Assembly: GCF_003946515.1 (NCBI RefSeq)
Contig: NZ_RHOM01000008.1
Span: forward strand, 1 to 64,000
Reading direction: 5' to 3'
Source: Companilactobacillus zhongbaensis
Lineage (GTDB): Bacteria > Bacillota > Bacilli > Lactobacillales > Lactobacillaceae
DNA length: 64,000 bases
Part shown: positions 19,255 through 26,437 of the stretch, piece after piece
How positions within the stretch are numbered: position 1 is the stretch's first letter
Layout of the letters: each line of letters begins with the position of its first letter
Notes under the pieces: generated by a model
What the model saw: the letters and a program-made list of their open reading frames with translations, nothing else
Database searches by the model: none
Told to the model about the DNA's origin: nothing
Made by a program: the position numbers and the translations under genes

Positions 19255-19968
19255 ATGTCAAATTTAACTAATAAGGTCCCTGAAAAGGATGTTCAAAAGG
19301 TTTTTAACTCGATCGCTGGTAACTACGACAAGTTGAACTCGATCATGAGTCTGGGAACTCACAACAAGTGGCGTGCTCAAGCTACCGACATGATCAAAGG
19401 TCATCCAATGGATGTTTTAGATCTTTGCTGCGGAACAGCCGACTGGAGCATTGTTTTAGCTGAAAAATATCCTCAATCACATATCATCGGCCTAGACTTT
19501 AGTTCCGAAATGTTAAAAGTGGGCCAAGAAAAAGTCACAGCTTCAGGATTGAACAACATCCAATTGAAGCAAGGCAATGCCATGGATCTAGATTATCCAG
19601 ACAACACCTTTGATGTCGTGACCATCGGTTTTGGCCTAAGAAATGTCCCCGATGCCAACAAAGTATTAAAAGAGATCCGTCGGATCCTAAAACCAGGCGG
19701 CCAATTGATCTGTCTGGAAGCCTTCAAAGTAGATACACCAGTAGTAAAGTGGGGCTGGAAACTATATTTCAACGAGATCATGCCAGCAATGGGTAAAGTA
19801 TTCGCCTCAAGAAAGCAAGAGTACCAATATCTAGACGATTCCGTAAACAAATTCGTCTCCATCAAGAAACTAGTCAGAATGTATCGAGATGCCGGCTTCA
19901 TCAACATCAGAGTGCACACCTTCATGATGAAATCTGCGGCGATCCATTATGGTGTCAAACCCAAGTAG
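19255..19968 (+). CDS. menG: Demethylmenaquinone methyltransferase (MenG/UbiE)
   Basis: A 237-residue SAM-dependent methyltransferase with the UbiE/COQ5 signatures: VQKVFNSIAGNYDKLNSIMS at the N-terminus, SAM-binding DLCCGTADWSI, and ITIGFGLRNVPD near residue 122. It catalyses the last methylation in menaquinone synthesis. No other men gene is in the window. The gene is monocistronic, with a terminator behind it. The 3' third is noticeably A/C-rich. Confidence 0.93.
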   Translation: MSNLTNKVPEKDVQKVFNSIAGNYDKLNSIMSLGTHNKWRAQATDMIKGHPMDVLDLCCGTADWSIVLAEKYPQSHIIGLDFSSEMLKVGQEKVTASGLNNIQLKQGNAMDLDYPDNTFDVVTIGFGLRNVPDANKVLKEIRRILKPGGQLICLEAFKVDTPVVKWGWKLYFNEIMPAMGKVFASRKQEYQYLDDSVNKFVSIKKLVRMYRDAGFINIRVHTFMMKSAAIHYGVKPK

Positions 19969-20005
19969 GATAAAGAAATTTATGATCATCTAGAATAAAG
20001 CAAAT

Positions 20006-20046
20006 AAGACAAATTCATTGTTAAAAGTGGATTTGTCTTTTTTTTT
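20006..20046 (+). terminator. Terminator of menG
   Basis: AAGACAAAT pairs with ATTTGTCTT and is followed by eight T residues, 38 bp after the menG stop. Confidence 0.8.
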
Positions 20047-20102
20047 GGCGATTGATTGATCAAAATATGCCCATCGTCTCCAAAATCAAAAATCAGCATA
20101 AC

Positions 20103-20206
20103 AAAAAAGACGCCGGGGAAGCGTCTTTTTTCTAGGGGATTATTATATGTATTTATTTGTGTTATAGGGGGGAATGTAGTAAAAGGACTCTCTGTTCCTC
20201 TCATCT
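20103..20206 (-). ncRNA. Putative C-rich small RNA, array unit A
   Basis: About 104 nt. From the inferred 5' end on the minus strand there is a small hairpin (AGGA with TCCT), then CCCCCCTATAAC, AATCCCCTAG, and a terminator GACGC-TTCCCCG-GCGTC with a U-run at 20108-20103. Unit C is a near duplicate in the hairpin, the second motif and the promoter. The three C-rich single-stranded stretches are complementary to Shine-Dalgarno sequences. The ends are inferred from the -10 and the terminator. Confidence 0.7.
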
Positions 20207-20212
20207 ACAAGT

Positions 20213-20269
20213 TATATATTAATAGATAATGATGAAGTATTTATTTGCTAATCATGAATTATTTGTGAA
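20213..20269 (-). promoter_or_regulatory. Array promoter block A
   Basis: Minus strand: TTCACA-N5-TTCATG-N5-CAAATA-N5-TTCATC-N12-TATATA. The block is 57 bp from the first hexamer to the end of the -10, with the hexamers in exact 11 bp phase. Confidence 0.75.
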
Positions 20270-20291
20270 ATTAATAAAGAATCGAGCGCGC

Positions 20292-20383
20292 AAAAAAAAT
20301 AACACTCAGGGGAGGAGTGTTATTTAAGGGGATTAAAATATTATGTTATAGGGGGAGAGGTAAGAGATGTATTTCTCTTATCT
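20292..20383 (-). ncRNA. Putative C-rich small RNA, array unit B
   Basis: About 92 nt and the clearest copy. The 5' hairpin pairs TAAGAGA with TCTCTTA around a six-base loop. Then come CTCCCCCTATAAC and AATCCCCTTA as unpaired C-rich motifs, and a 10 bp terminator stem (20298-20307 with 20315-20324) whose RNA loop is CTCCCCT, ending in eight U residues. Confidence 0.75.
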
Positions 20384-20389
20384 ACAAGT

Positions 20390-20446
20390 ACTATAGTACC
20401 GGATAGAAGTGAAGTAAGTATTCACAAAGTGTGAATTAATTGTGAA
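20390..20446 (-). promoter_or_regulatory. Array promoter block B
   Basis: Minus strand: TTCACA-N5-TTCACA-N5-TGAATA-N5-TTCACT-N12-TATAGT, 57 bp, 11 bp phase. Confidence 0.78.
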
Positions 20447-20508
20447 CATTGGCAAATTGTCATGATTTAAAAAACTTTTTGGGAGAAGGATTTTTAAAAA
20501 AGGCCATA

Positions 20509-20610
20509 ATGTTTAAAAAGGTCGAAAAAGAACGACCAAATATTATGGAGTGTGCTAGTGAGTTGTACGATAAATATTATGATTTAATGAAGCGATTGGA
20601 GAACGATTGA
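20509..20610 (+). CDS. Possible 33-residue small protein inside the RNA array
   Basis: An ATG frame between units B and C encodes a charged, probably helical peptide (ends LYDKYYDLMKRLEND). The nearest ribosome-binding-like stretch, GGGAGAAGGA at 20481-20490, is 18 bases from the ATG, too far for good initiation. An in-frame TTG at 20479 is also possible but has no better site. It could be a remnant of a displaced gene. I do not recognise it. Confidence 0.25.
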   Translation: MFKKVEKERPNIMECASELYDKYYDLMKRLEND

Positions 20611-20644
20611 TCGATTTGATTGAAGAACAAATATTTAGCAAAAT

Positions 20645-20756
20645 AAAAAAGACGCTGGGGGAAGCGTCTTTTTTTCTAGGGGATTATTATATTTATTTGT
20701 GTTATTTGTGTTATTTGAGGGGGATGTAGCAAGAGGACTCTCTGTTCCTCTCATCT
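20645..20756 (-). ncRNA. Putative C-rich small RNA, array unit C
   Basis: About 112 nt. The 5' hairpin pairs GAGGA with TCCTC. The first C-rich motif is altered to CCCCCTCAAATAAC with a short GTGTTATTT duplication beside it. The second motif is AATCCCCTAG. The terminator is GACGC with GCGTC around TTCCCCCA, then U residues. Close sister of unit A, so probably the product of a local duplication. Confidence 0.68.
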
Positions 20757-20762
20757 ACAAGT

Positions 20763-20819
20763 TATATATTAATGGATAATGATGAAGTAATTATTTTGCA
20801 ATTATGAAATATCCATGAA
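20763..20819 (-). promoter_or_regulatory. Array promoter block C
   Basis: Minus strand: TTCATG-N5-TTCATA-N5-AAAATA-N5-TTCATC-N12-TATATA, 57 bp, 11 bp phase. Confidence 0.75.
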
Positions 20820-20845
20820 TTCATAAGAGATAAAATAGGCAAAAT

Positions 20846-20930
20846 AAAAAATCACTCAGGGGAAAGTGATTTTTTAGGGGATTAAATATTATGTTATAGG
20901 GGGGAAATAAGGGATGCGCTCCTCTTATTT
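20846..20930 (-). ncRNA. Putative C-rich small RNA, array unit D
   Basis: About 85 nt. The 5' hairpin pairs AAATAAG with CTTATTT. C-rich motifs: CCCCCCTATAAC and AATCCCCTAA. The terminator stem ATCACT with AGTGAT has the RNA loop TTCCCCTG and ends in a U-run. The promoter lies divergent from the secreted protein gene at 21052. Confidence 0.72.
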
Positions 20931-20936
20931 ACAAGT

Positions 20937-20993
20937 ACTATGTTACCCAACAGAAATGAACAATCTATTGGGAAAATGTGAATCATTTGTGAA
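20937..20993 (-). promoter_or_regulatory. Array promoter block D
   Basis: Minus strand: TTCACA-N5-TTCACA-N5-CCAATA-N5-TTCATT-N12-CATAGT, 57 bp, 11 bp phase. It faces away from the 21052 gene and could also affect it. Confidence 0.75.
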
Positions 20994-21051
20994 GAAAACG
21001 GTATCAATGCGATTTTTGAAGCGTTATGATTAAGAAAAAGGGGAGATCATA

Positions 21052-21450
21052 ATGAGAAAATTTTTATCAGCAACCGTAATAGCCTTAGCATTAGGGATTT
21101 TTGCTCCAGCAGTAACTAGTCAGGCAGCAACGACCACAGATCAAACAACACAACCTGATTACATAACAAAAATTGAGACGCAACCGGTAAATCAAGAAAA
21201 TTATTCAACAACATTCAACACTATAGATGTAAAAGACACCGCAGTACCCGTCTACGAGCTCGACAACGGCGCCATCAAAGAAACAGCCATAAAGGCATCA
21301 CCCAACAGCTCATGGACGTCTACAACGCTCGTAGAAACCAAATCAGGAGGATTATACTACAAAGTCAGCGACAATGGCTATATCAGTGGTGATGAAGAAT
21401 TCGTAATCGTAGGCATAACATTACCACTATTCTTTGTATCACAAGATTAA
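21052..21450 (+). CDS. Small secreted protein with a SLAP/SH3-like domain
   Basis: A 132-residue exported protein. The signal peptide covers residues about 1-26 (hydrophobic core ATVIALALGIFAPAVTS, cleavage near SQA-AT). A short Thr/Gln-rich linker follows, then a domain of about 60 residues with AVPVYELDNGAIKETAI, SSWTSTTLVE and LYYKVSDNGYISGDE. This layout resembles the SLAP-type wall-binding domains of the proteins at 46451 and 47716. The start follows AAGGGGAGATC. The only clear protein gene within the small-RNA array. The 3' half is A/C-rich. No enzymatic function visible. Confidence 0.75.
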   Translation: MRKFLSATVIALALGIFAPAVTSQAATTTDQTTQPDYITKIETQPVNQENYSTTFNTIDVKDTAVPVYELDNGAIKETAIKASPNSSWTSTTLVETKSGGLYYKVSDNGYISGDEEFVIVGITLPLFFVSQD

Positions 21451-21457
21451 ACACAAC

Positions 21458-21552
21458 AAAAAAACACTCCGGGGAAGAGTGCTTTTTTAGTACATATTTG
21501 GGGGATCAAATATTGTGTTATAGGGGGGAGAAATAAGAGTCATCTCTTATTT
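21458..21552 (-). ncRNA. Putative C-rich small RNA, array unit E
   Basis: About 95 nt. It has the longest 5' hairpin: AAATAAGAG pairs with CTCTTATTT around four bases (21531-21552). C-rich motifs: CCCCCCTATAAC and GATCCCCCAAA. Terminator CACTC with GAGTG around TTCCCCG. The same hairpin also serves as the plus-strand terminator of the secreted protein gene ending at 21450. Confidence 0.7.
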
Positions 21553-21558
21553 ACAATT

Positions 21559-21615
21559 TAAATAATAACGAAATAAAATGAATTAACTATTTTCAAATCA
21601 TGAAAAAATTATGAA
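21559..21615 (-). promoter_or_regulatory. Array promoter block E
   Basis: Minus strand: TTCATA-N5-TTCATG-N5-AAAATA-N5-TTCATT-N12-TATTTA, 57 bp, 11 bp phase. The -10 is the weakest of the seven. Confidence 0.7.
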
Positions 21616-21630
21616 TTTGCGAAATAAAGC

Positions 21631-21728
21631 AAAAAAAGAAAACCACCCAGGGGAGGAGTGGTTTTCATATAGGGGATTAATATTATATATGTTATAGGGG
21701 GGTGACAAGAGATTCATATCTCTCATCT
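21631..21728 (-). ncRNA. Putative C-rich small RNA, array unit F
   Basis: About 98 nt. 5' hairpin AGAGAT with ATCTCT, then CCCCCCTATAAC and AATCCCCTAT. The 9 bp terminator stem pairs GAAAACCAC with GTGGTTTTC around a CCTCCCCTGG-containing loop, followed by seven U residues. Confidence 0.73.
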
Positions 21729-21734
21729 ACAATT

Positions 21735-21791
21735 ACTATAATAACGGGAAAAGTTGAAGTAATTGTTCTCTAAATATGAATTAATTGTGAA
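21735..21791 (-). promoter_or_regulatory. Array promoter block F
   Basis: Minus strand: TTCACA-N5-TTCATA-N5-AGAACA-N5-TTCAAC-N12-TATAGT, 57 bp, 11 bp phase. Confidence 0.75.
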
Positions 21792-21816
21792 CGTTTCACC
21801 ACAACAAAATATAGCC

Positions 21817-21934
21817 AAAAAAAAGACCATTCCGGGGAAAGAATGGCTTTTTTTAAAATTCTATATGTTTAAGGGGATTAAAAATATATCTATCGTTATA
21901 GGGGGTGAGAGGAGAGAATTGATATCTCTCATCT
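21817..21934 (-). ncRNA. Putative C-rich small RNA, array unit G
   Basis: About 118 nt, the longest copy. 5' hairpin GAGAGA with TCTCTC, then CCCCCTATAAC and AATCCCCTTA. An extra A/U spacer precedes a terminator CCATTC with GAATGG around TTTCCCCG and eight U residues. Outermost (rightmost) copy of the array. Confidence 0.72.
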
Positions 21935-21940
21935 ACAAGT

Positions 21941-21997
21941 AATATAGTACCCAACTAATATGAATGAACTATAGACAAACTGTGAATATTCTGTGAA
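21941..21997 (-). promoter_or_regulatory. Array promoter block G
   Basis: Minus strand: TTCACA-N5-TTCACA-N5-TCTATA-N5-TTCATA-N12-TATATT, 57 bp, 11 bp phase. Confidence 0.77.
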
Positions 21998-22126
21998 ACC
22001 GTATCAAAAGAAAAAATAAGTTCAAGAAAGTGATACTCGAAATGACCGTCGAGATGCATGCAAAGCATGCAGCGAGACAGTCCCAAATAAGAACATCTTT
22101 AAAAGCCAAAACAGTCAAAGCATACA

Positions 22127-22330
22127 AAAATAAGTACCGTCCCCCCACAAAAAGAAGAGTTTTGACACAAAAAAAGTCGGAAGGGTGGAGGGAATTCGCT
22201 GTCAGCCATGAATAAAGGAACGTAAGTGCTGGCGCACTTGCGCAACTGGTTCTTGGTGGTGGCTACGCCACCGAACGACCAAGGAAGCCACGGCGCAATT
22301 CCCGGAACCCTTCCGACTGGGTATCAACGA
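22127..22330 (-). repeat. Large intergenic palindrome family 1, copy 2 (loop type II, inverted)
   Basis: Stem AGTCGGAAGGGT at 22175-22186 pairs perfectly with 22307-22318. It opens with AAATAAGTACCGT, the complement of the conserved ACGGTACTTATTT tail of the plus copies. The interior (GGAATTCGCTGTCAGCC, then CCTTTATTC-type and GCGCACTTGCGC segments) is the inverse of the interior of copy 3. Open frames across it are not genes. Confidence 0.82.
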
Positions 22331-22356
22331 CCAGCCAAAATACTAATCACTAAATA

Positions 22357-22794
22357 CTATTGAATCTCAATATGATGCTCAGAATCTAAACTCTTAGCAA
22401 CCTTAGGTAATGTAACGCTCAAAACCCCGTTATCATAATTTGCTTCAATTTTATCAGAATCAACTGCAGGTAGGTGATATTGTCTAGTGAAACGACCGCT
22501 TGAACGTTCACTCATAATTACGTCACCCTTCTTGTCGTTTTGATCTGCAAAGTCATCACGGTGTCCGCTAATGGTTAAAGTATTGTTATTGTAGCTGACA
22601 TCGATGTTCTTCTTGTCAAAATCGGGCATGTCAACGCGAACAGAATAGTCTTTGTCTGATTCTTTAATGTCTGTTTTTAAAGTTTGAACTGTTGGTAAAA
22701 CATCGTTAAACATTGATGTAAAGCCATTCATCCAAGGATCACTGTTCATCCAATCTCTAATATCATTACGACGGTCCATAATTTCGTTTGTCAT
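22357..22794 (-). CDS. hsp20: Small heat-shock protein (Hsp20/alpha-crystallin)
   Basis: A 145-residue chaperone. The alpha-crystallin domain covers residues about 38-135, with YSVRVDMPDFDKKNIDVSY, NNTLTISGHRDD and YDNGVLSVTLPK; it ends in the IEI-type motif (HHIEIQ) that docks subunits into oligomers. The N-terminal arm has a DPWMNGF segment. It holds unfolding proteins under stress. A CIRCE operator and a good promoter lie upstream, so HrcA control is expected. Confidence 0.93.
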   Translation of the reverse strand: MTNEIMDRRNDIRDWMNSDPWMNGFTSMFNDVLPTVQTLKTDIKESDKDYSVRVDMPDFDKKNIDVSYNNNTLTISGHRDDFADQNDKKGDVIMSERSSGRFTRQYHLPAVDSDKIEANYDNGVLSVTLPKVAKSLDSEHHIEIQ

Positions 22795-22869
22795 ATATAT
22801 CGAAGCTTCCTTTCGTTAAAAAATCTGTAGCGTCCGGAGGGTTCTTTCCCTCTTTCACTTTACAACTAC

Positions 22870-22897
22870 ATTATAGATCCTCATTTGATAAATGCAA
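22870..22897 (-). promoter_or_regulatory. hsp20 promoter
   Basis: Minus strand TTGCAT, 16 bp, TATAAT. A SigA-type promoter about 75 bp upstream of the hsp20 start. Confidence 0.75.
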
Positions 22898-22902
22898 ACA
22901 AA

Positions 22903-22928
22903 TAGCACTCAAATATTTTGAGTGCTAA
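22903..22928. promoter_or_regulatory. CIRCE element (HrcA operator)
   Basis: TAGCACTC-N9-GAGTGCTAA, matching the CIRCE inverted repeat TTAGCACTC-N9-GAGTGCTAA except for one outer base. It sits just upstream of the -35 of hsp20. Confidence 0.85.
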
Positions 22929-22933
22929 AAAAG

Positions 22934-23602
22934 TTATTCTTCAGTTTTATAATAACCGGTTGGTTCAAAATGTTTTTGCAATAAGCCGATCACTAAATCA
23001 GTCACGATGGCCATGATGGCAGTTGGTAAAGCACCAGCTAAGATCAATGGGGCACCGTCAGTCGCATTAGTACCACGGATGATCAAATCACCCAGACCAC
23101 CTGCACCGACGAAGGCACCGATGGCTGTGTTACCAATAGCCACGACCATGGCAGTTCTAATACCCGACATGATCACTGACATGGCCAAAGGAAGTTTGAC
23201 CATGTACAGCATTTGAAATGGCGTCATACCCATACCTTTGGCGGAGTCGATCGTATTCGGGTCGACATTTTTCATCCCGGTATAAGTGTTTTTTAAAATC
23301 GGTAGTAGTGAATATAAGAAAATCGTCACGATAACCGTATTAACGCCTAATCCTAACCACAGCATGATGATCGAAAGCATCGCTAGGGAAGGGACTGTTT
23401 GGATGACGTTGGCGATACTGATGATAAAGTCACCCAAGTGGAAATGATTTGCCATGTAGATACCTAAGGGGATACCTACGATGGCTGCCAGCAAGACCCC
23501 GTAAAATGAAATGAGGAAATGACGGCCAAATTGTTCCAGCAAGTACATGCCGTTATGAGTAAAGTAAAAAACCAATTGGTTCCAGAGCGGCTGGTTAGCC
23601 AT
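22934..23602 (-). CDS. opuCD: Osmoprotectant ABC permease, OpuCD-like
   Basis: A 222-residue permease with five or six membrane helices and the EAA loop DSAKGMGMTPFQMLYMVKLP near residues 118-137, where the ATPase docks. One of two distinct permeases in this operon (with 24528). Last gene of opuCA-CB-CC-CD. Its start overlaps the last base of the opuCC frame, so it is coupled to it. Confidence 0.9.
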   Translation of the reverse strand: MANQPLWNQLVFYFTHNGMYLLEQFGRHFLISFYGVLLAAIVGIPLGIYMANHFHLGDFIISIANVIQTVPSLAMLSIIMLWLGLGVNTVIVTIFLYSLLPILKNTYTGMKNVDPNTIDSAKGMGMTPFQMLYMVKLPLAMSVIMSGIRTAMVVAIGNTAIGAFVGAGGLGDLIIRGTNATDGAPLILAGALPTAIMAIVTDLVIGLLQKHFEPTGYYKTEE

Positions 23603-24525
23603 TATTTATCACCTCGAAAATAGTTATGTTTATTTAAGAATTCTTTTGCGACGTCAGCAGGCTCACGTAAGTTGTTATCAACTTGGTAATTCATATCTTG
23701 CATCGTCGAAACAGAGATCTTGCCATCAAGTCGGTGTAACAGTGGCTTCAATTCGGGATATTTTCTCAACAAGGAATTGTTGACGACCATACTAGTATCG
23801 TATGGTGGGAAAAAGTTTTTATCGTCAGGTAGGATCTTTAAGTTATAACTCTTGATCCGGCCATCAGTCGAGTATCCTAAAACAGCCGACATCTTCCCGG
23901 CAGCAACCGCCGAGTAAACTAGACCGATCTGCATTGGATAAACTCGCTTAAATTTAAAATCATAAGTCTGCGCAAATGGCTCATAGCCGTCATCGGGACG
24001 ATTGATCCAAATGTTATCGGCACCAATATTTATTCTAGATGCGATATTTTTCATATCACTGATCTTATGCAAATTGTATTTTTTAGCAGTCTCTCGGGTC
24101 ACTAACATATTGTAAGTATCCGCGAAACCATAAGTTGGCATCCAAGTTTGGTCGAATCGTTTCTTATAAAGCTTAGTTACGACCCGATTAGCTTTTTGCT
24201 CATCTTTGATCGGTGCATGATTCAATGTGGTGATCAATTCGTTACCAGTAAAGTTAGCTGAAGCAATGTCAGCGTCGCCGTTCATTAATGCTTGGTGAAC
24301 TAATTGACCAGAACCTAAGTTGTTCACGATCTCCGTGTTGTGATCCGTTTCGTGGGAGATCAGTTGCATGATGATCTCGGCTAAGATCATCGATTCAGTC
24401 GTGGAAAGACTGGCAACTTTGATAGTATCTTTGGAAGTTGAGCCTAGACCAGGCCAGCCACAACCAGAAACGAATAGTAGTAAGGCAATACTTATGAGGG
24501 TAAAAATCTTTTTAATCTTTTTCAT
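23602..24525 (-). CDS. opuCC: Osmoprotectant-binding lipoprotein, OpuCC-like
   Basis: A 307-residue binding protein. The N-terminus is a lipoprotein signal with lipobox VSGC (cysteine near residue 22), followed by an OpuAC-type domain (DTIKVASLSTTESMILAEII, YGFADTYNMLVTRE, FFPPYDTSMVV). It captures a quaternary amine at the outer surface and delivers it to the two permeases. The exact ligand, betaine, carnitine or choline, is not readable. Confidence 0.9.
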   Translation of the reverse strand: MKKIKKIFTLISIALLLFVSGCGWPGLGSTSKDTIKVASLSTTESMILAEIIMQLISHETDHNTEIVNNLGSGQLVHQALMNGDADIASANFTGNELITTLNHAPIKDEQKANRVVTKLYKKRFDQTWMPTYGFADTYNMLVTRETAKKYNLHKISDMKNIASRINIGADNIWINRPDDGYEPFAQTYDFKFKRVYPMQIGLVYSAVAAGKMSAVLGYSTDGRIKSYNLKILPDDKNFFPPYDTSMVVNNSLLRKYPELKPLLHRLDGKISVSTMQDMNYQVDNNLREPADVAKEFLNKHNYFRGDK

Positions 24526-24527
24526 GA

Positions 24528-25163
24528 TTACGCCTCACTTCTCTTCGTAGCTGGAGTGATCCGTTTTTCTAGTTTGCCGAGTAAATAATCAGCTAAGATC
24601 GCCAAAATGGTAACTGGTATTGTACCACCGATGATCAAGCTAGGGTTGTACAAGTTTAAACCATTGAAGATGAAATCACCTAGACCACCTGCACCGATGT
24701 AAGATGCTAAAGTTGACCAAGAAATTACATATATAGTAGAAAGACGTACACCAGACATGATGATCGGCATAGCCATCGGGATTTCGACTTTCAAGATCGA
24801 TTGCATGGTCGTCATACCCATACCTTTGGCAGCATCAACTAAGTTACGATTGACTTTGGCCATTCCAATGTAAGTGTTTCGTAAAATTGGTAATAATGAA
24901 TAAATGAATAAAGCAACGATCGAAGGTAGTTTTCCGATCCCGAAGATCGGGATCATTAAAGCTAGTAAGGCTAGTGACGGGATCGTCTGCAGCATACTAG
25001 TGATCGACATGACGTACTTGGCCGTTTTAGGAAAACGAGTCAAGAGAACGCCTAGAGGAACAGCAACGATGACACCTAAAAGGATCGAAAATCCGGCGAT
25101 GTAGATCTGTTCCCAGGTTTTGATGATTAGTTCTGAGCCATGAGAATTGAGAAAGCCGATCAT
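24528..25163 (-). CDS. opuCB: Osmoprotectant ABC permease, OpuCB-like
   Basis: A 211-residue permease with helices from residue about 15 onward and the EAA loop DAAKGMGMTTMQSILKVEIP. It is paralogous to opuCD. It overlaps the end of opuCA by four bases and is followed after two bases by opuCC, a tight operon. Confidence 0.9.
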   Translation of the reverse strand: MIGFLNSHGSELIIKTWEQIYIAGFSILLGVIVAVPLGVLLTRFPKTAKYVMSITSMLQTIPSLALLALMIPIFGIGKLPSIVALFIYSLLPILRNTYIGMAKVNRNLVDAAKGMGMTTMQSILKVEIPMAMPIIMSGVRLSTIYVISWSTLASYIGAGGLGDFIFNGLNLYNPSLIIGGTIPVTILAILADYLLGKLEKRITPATKRSEA

Positions 25164-26359
25164 GCTTTTTCACTTCCTTCAGTAATTGAAGCAGGTAAGT
25201 TAGCGTCTTCAGGATTTTCCAACTCGTCTTTACCCCAAATGGCGTCAAAGACGACGTTAACTAACGAAGCGCGGGTAACGATACCGATCAATGTATTGTC
25301 TGAATCGACTACGGGCACGTATTTGTAGCCTTGTTTCAAGATCCGTTCCGAAGTATCTCTTAAATAAGAGTTAGCACGCACCTTGATCAAATTATTGGCA
25401 TAAATATCGGAAACCGAAAGGTCTTTAGCATAATGATCATTGATCGTTTCCAGATCGATGTAACCTTTCAATTTCTTACTGTCATCAGTAACTAATAGTG
25501 AGTCAACGTGATGACGACTCATTTCCCAAATAGCCTCAGAAAGCGATTTTCCTAGGGTAATGTGGGCTGGGTTCTTCGACATGATATCGCCAACTGACAA
25601 CGTATCTTGTTGAGCTTGAAGCAAACGCTCTTCACCTAACAAGTTCTTAACGAAGTTGTTAGCTGGGTGTTGTAAGATGTTGTCCGGAGTATCATCTTGG
25701 ATAACTTTACCGCCGTCTAAAATTACGATATGAGTGGCTAGTTTTAAAGCTTCATCCATATCGTGAGTAACGAAGACGATAGTTTTTCCAAGGGTTTCTT
25801 GTAAATGTTTAACGAGATCTTGGAGATTATCGCGAGTGATTGGATCAAGCGCACCGAAAGGCTCATCCATTAAGATGATGTCTTGATCGGCAGCCAAAGC
25901 TCTAACGACACCGATCCGTTGTTGCTGACCACCAGAAAGTTCAGCTGGGAACATATCCAAGTAGTTTTCGGGAAGTTCAGCTAGTTTGATCAATTCGCGT
26001 GCTTTTTGATCCATTTTTTCTTGAGACCATTTTAGTAATTTTGGTACGAGAGTGATGTTGTCCTTAATAGTCATATGCGGCATTAAGCCGTTGTTCTGGA
26101 TAACATATCCGATGGTACGACGCAGTTTAACTGGATCGTATTTTTTGATGTTCTTGCCCTTAAAGATAATAGTTCCTTTAGTGGGTTCCAACATCCGATT
26201 AATCATACGCATAGTTGTAGTCTTACCAGAACCAGACGTACCAATAAAGCAGACGAATTCTCCCTCTTTGATCGTGATGTTGACGTCCGTTACAGCAGCA
26301 CGACCACGATAAATCTTTGCTACATCCTTAAAAGAGACGATTTCTTTAGCAGTAGCCAT
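25160..26359 (-). CDS. opuCA: Osmoprotectant ABC ATPase with CBS domains, OpuCA-like
   Basis: A 399-residue ATPase: Walker A GTSGSGKTT near residue 37, signature LSGGQQQRIG, Walker B IILMDEPFGALDP. Two CBS domains follow from about residue 255 (SVGDIMSKNPAHITLGK and VSDIYANNLIKVRANSYL), the usual ionic-strength sensor of this family. First gene of the opuC operon. Its CBS pair contrasts with the importer ATPase at 905, which has none. Confidence 0.93.
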   Translation of the reverse strand: MATAKEIVSFKDVAKIYRGRAAVTDVNITIKEGEFVCFIGTSGSGKTTTMRMINRMLEPTKGTIIFKGKNIKKYDPVKLRRTIGYVIQNNGLMPHMTIKDNITLVPKLLKWSQEKMDQKARELIKLAELPENYLDMFPAELSGGQQQRIGVVRALAADQDIILMDEPFGALDPITRDNLQDLVKHLQETLGKTIVFVTHDMDEALKLATHIVILDGGKVIQDDTPDNILQHPANNFVKNLLGEERLLQAQQDTLSVGDIMSKNPAHITLGKSLSEAIWEMSRHHVDSLLVTDDSKKLKGYIDLETINDHYAKDLSVSDIYANNLIKVRANSYLRDTSERILKQGYKYVPVVDSDNTLIGIVTRASLVNVVFDAIWGKDELENPEDANLPASITEGSEKA

Positions 26360-26437
26360 AAAACCTCCTATAATTATATTATCGTTTGTTATGATACAAT
26401 TATGTGGTAATTAATTCAAAAGAGGCACAGTTATATT

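Noticed and set aside
20103-21997. CRISPR array
   Set aside because: Units are 170 bp or longer with hairpins and promoters inside, repeats are not identical, and no short regular spacers or cas genes are present.
20103-21997. Small RNAs transcribed from the plus strand
   Set aside because: The terminators are symmetrical, but the phased hexamers, the -10 and the order promoter, C-rich body, terminator make sense only on the minus strand.
22030-22215. 61-residue frame beside palindrome copy 2
   Set aside because: It is basic, low in hydrophobic residues, overlaps the repeat arm and has no start site.
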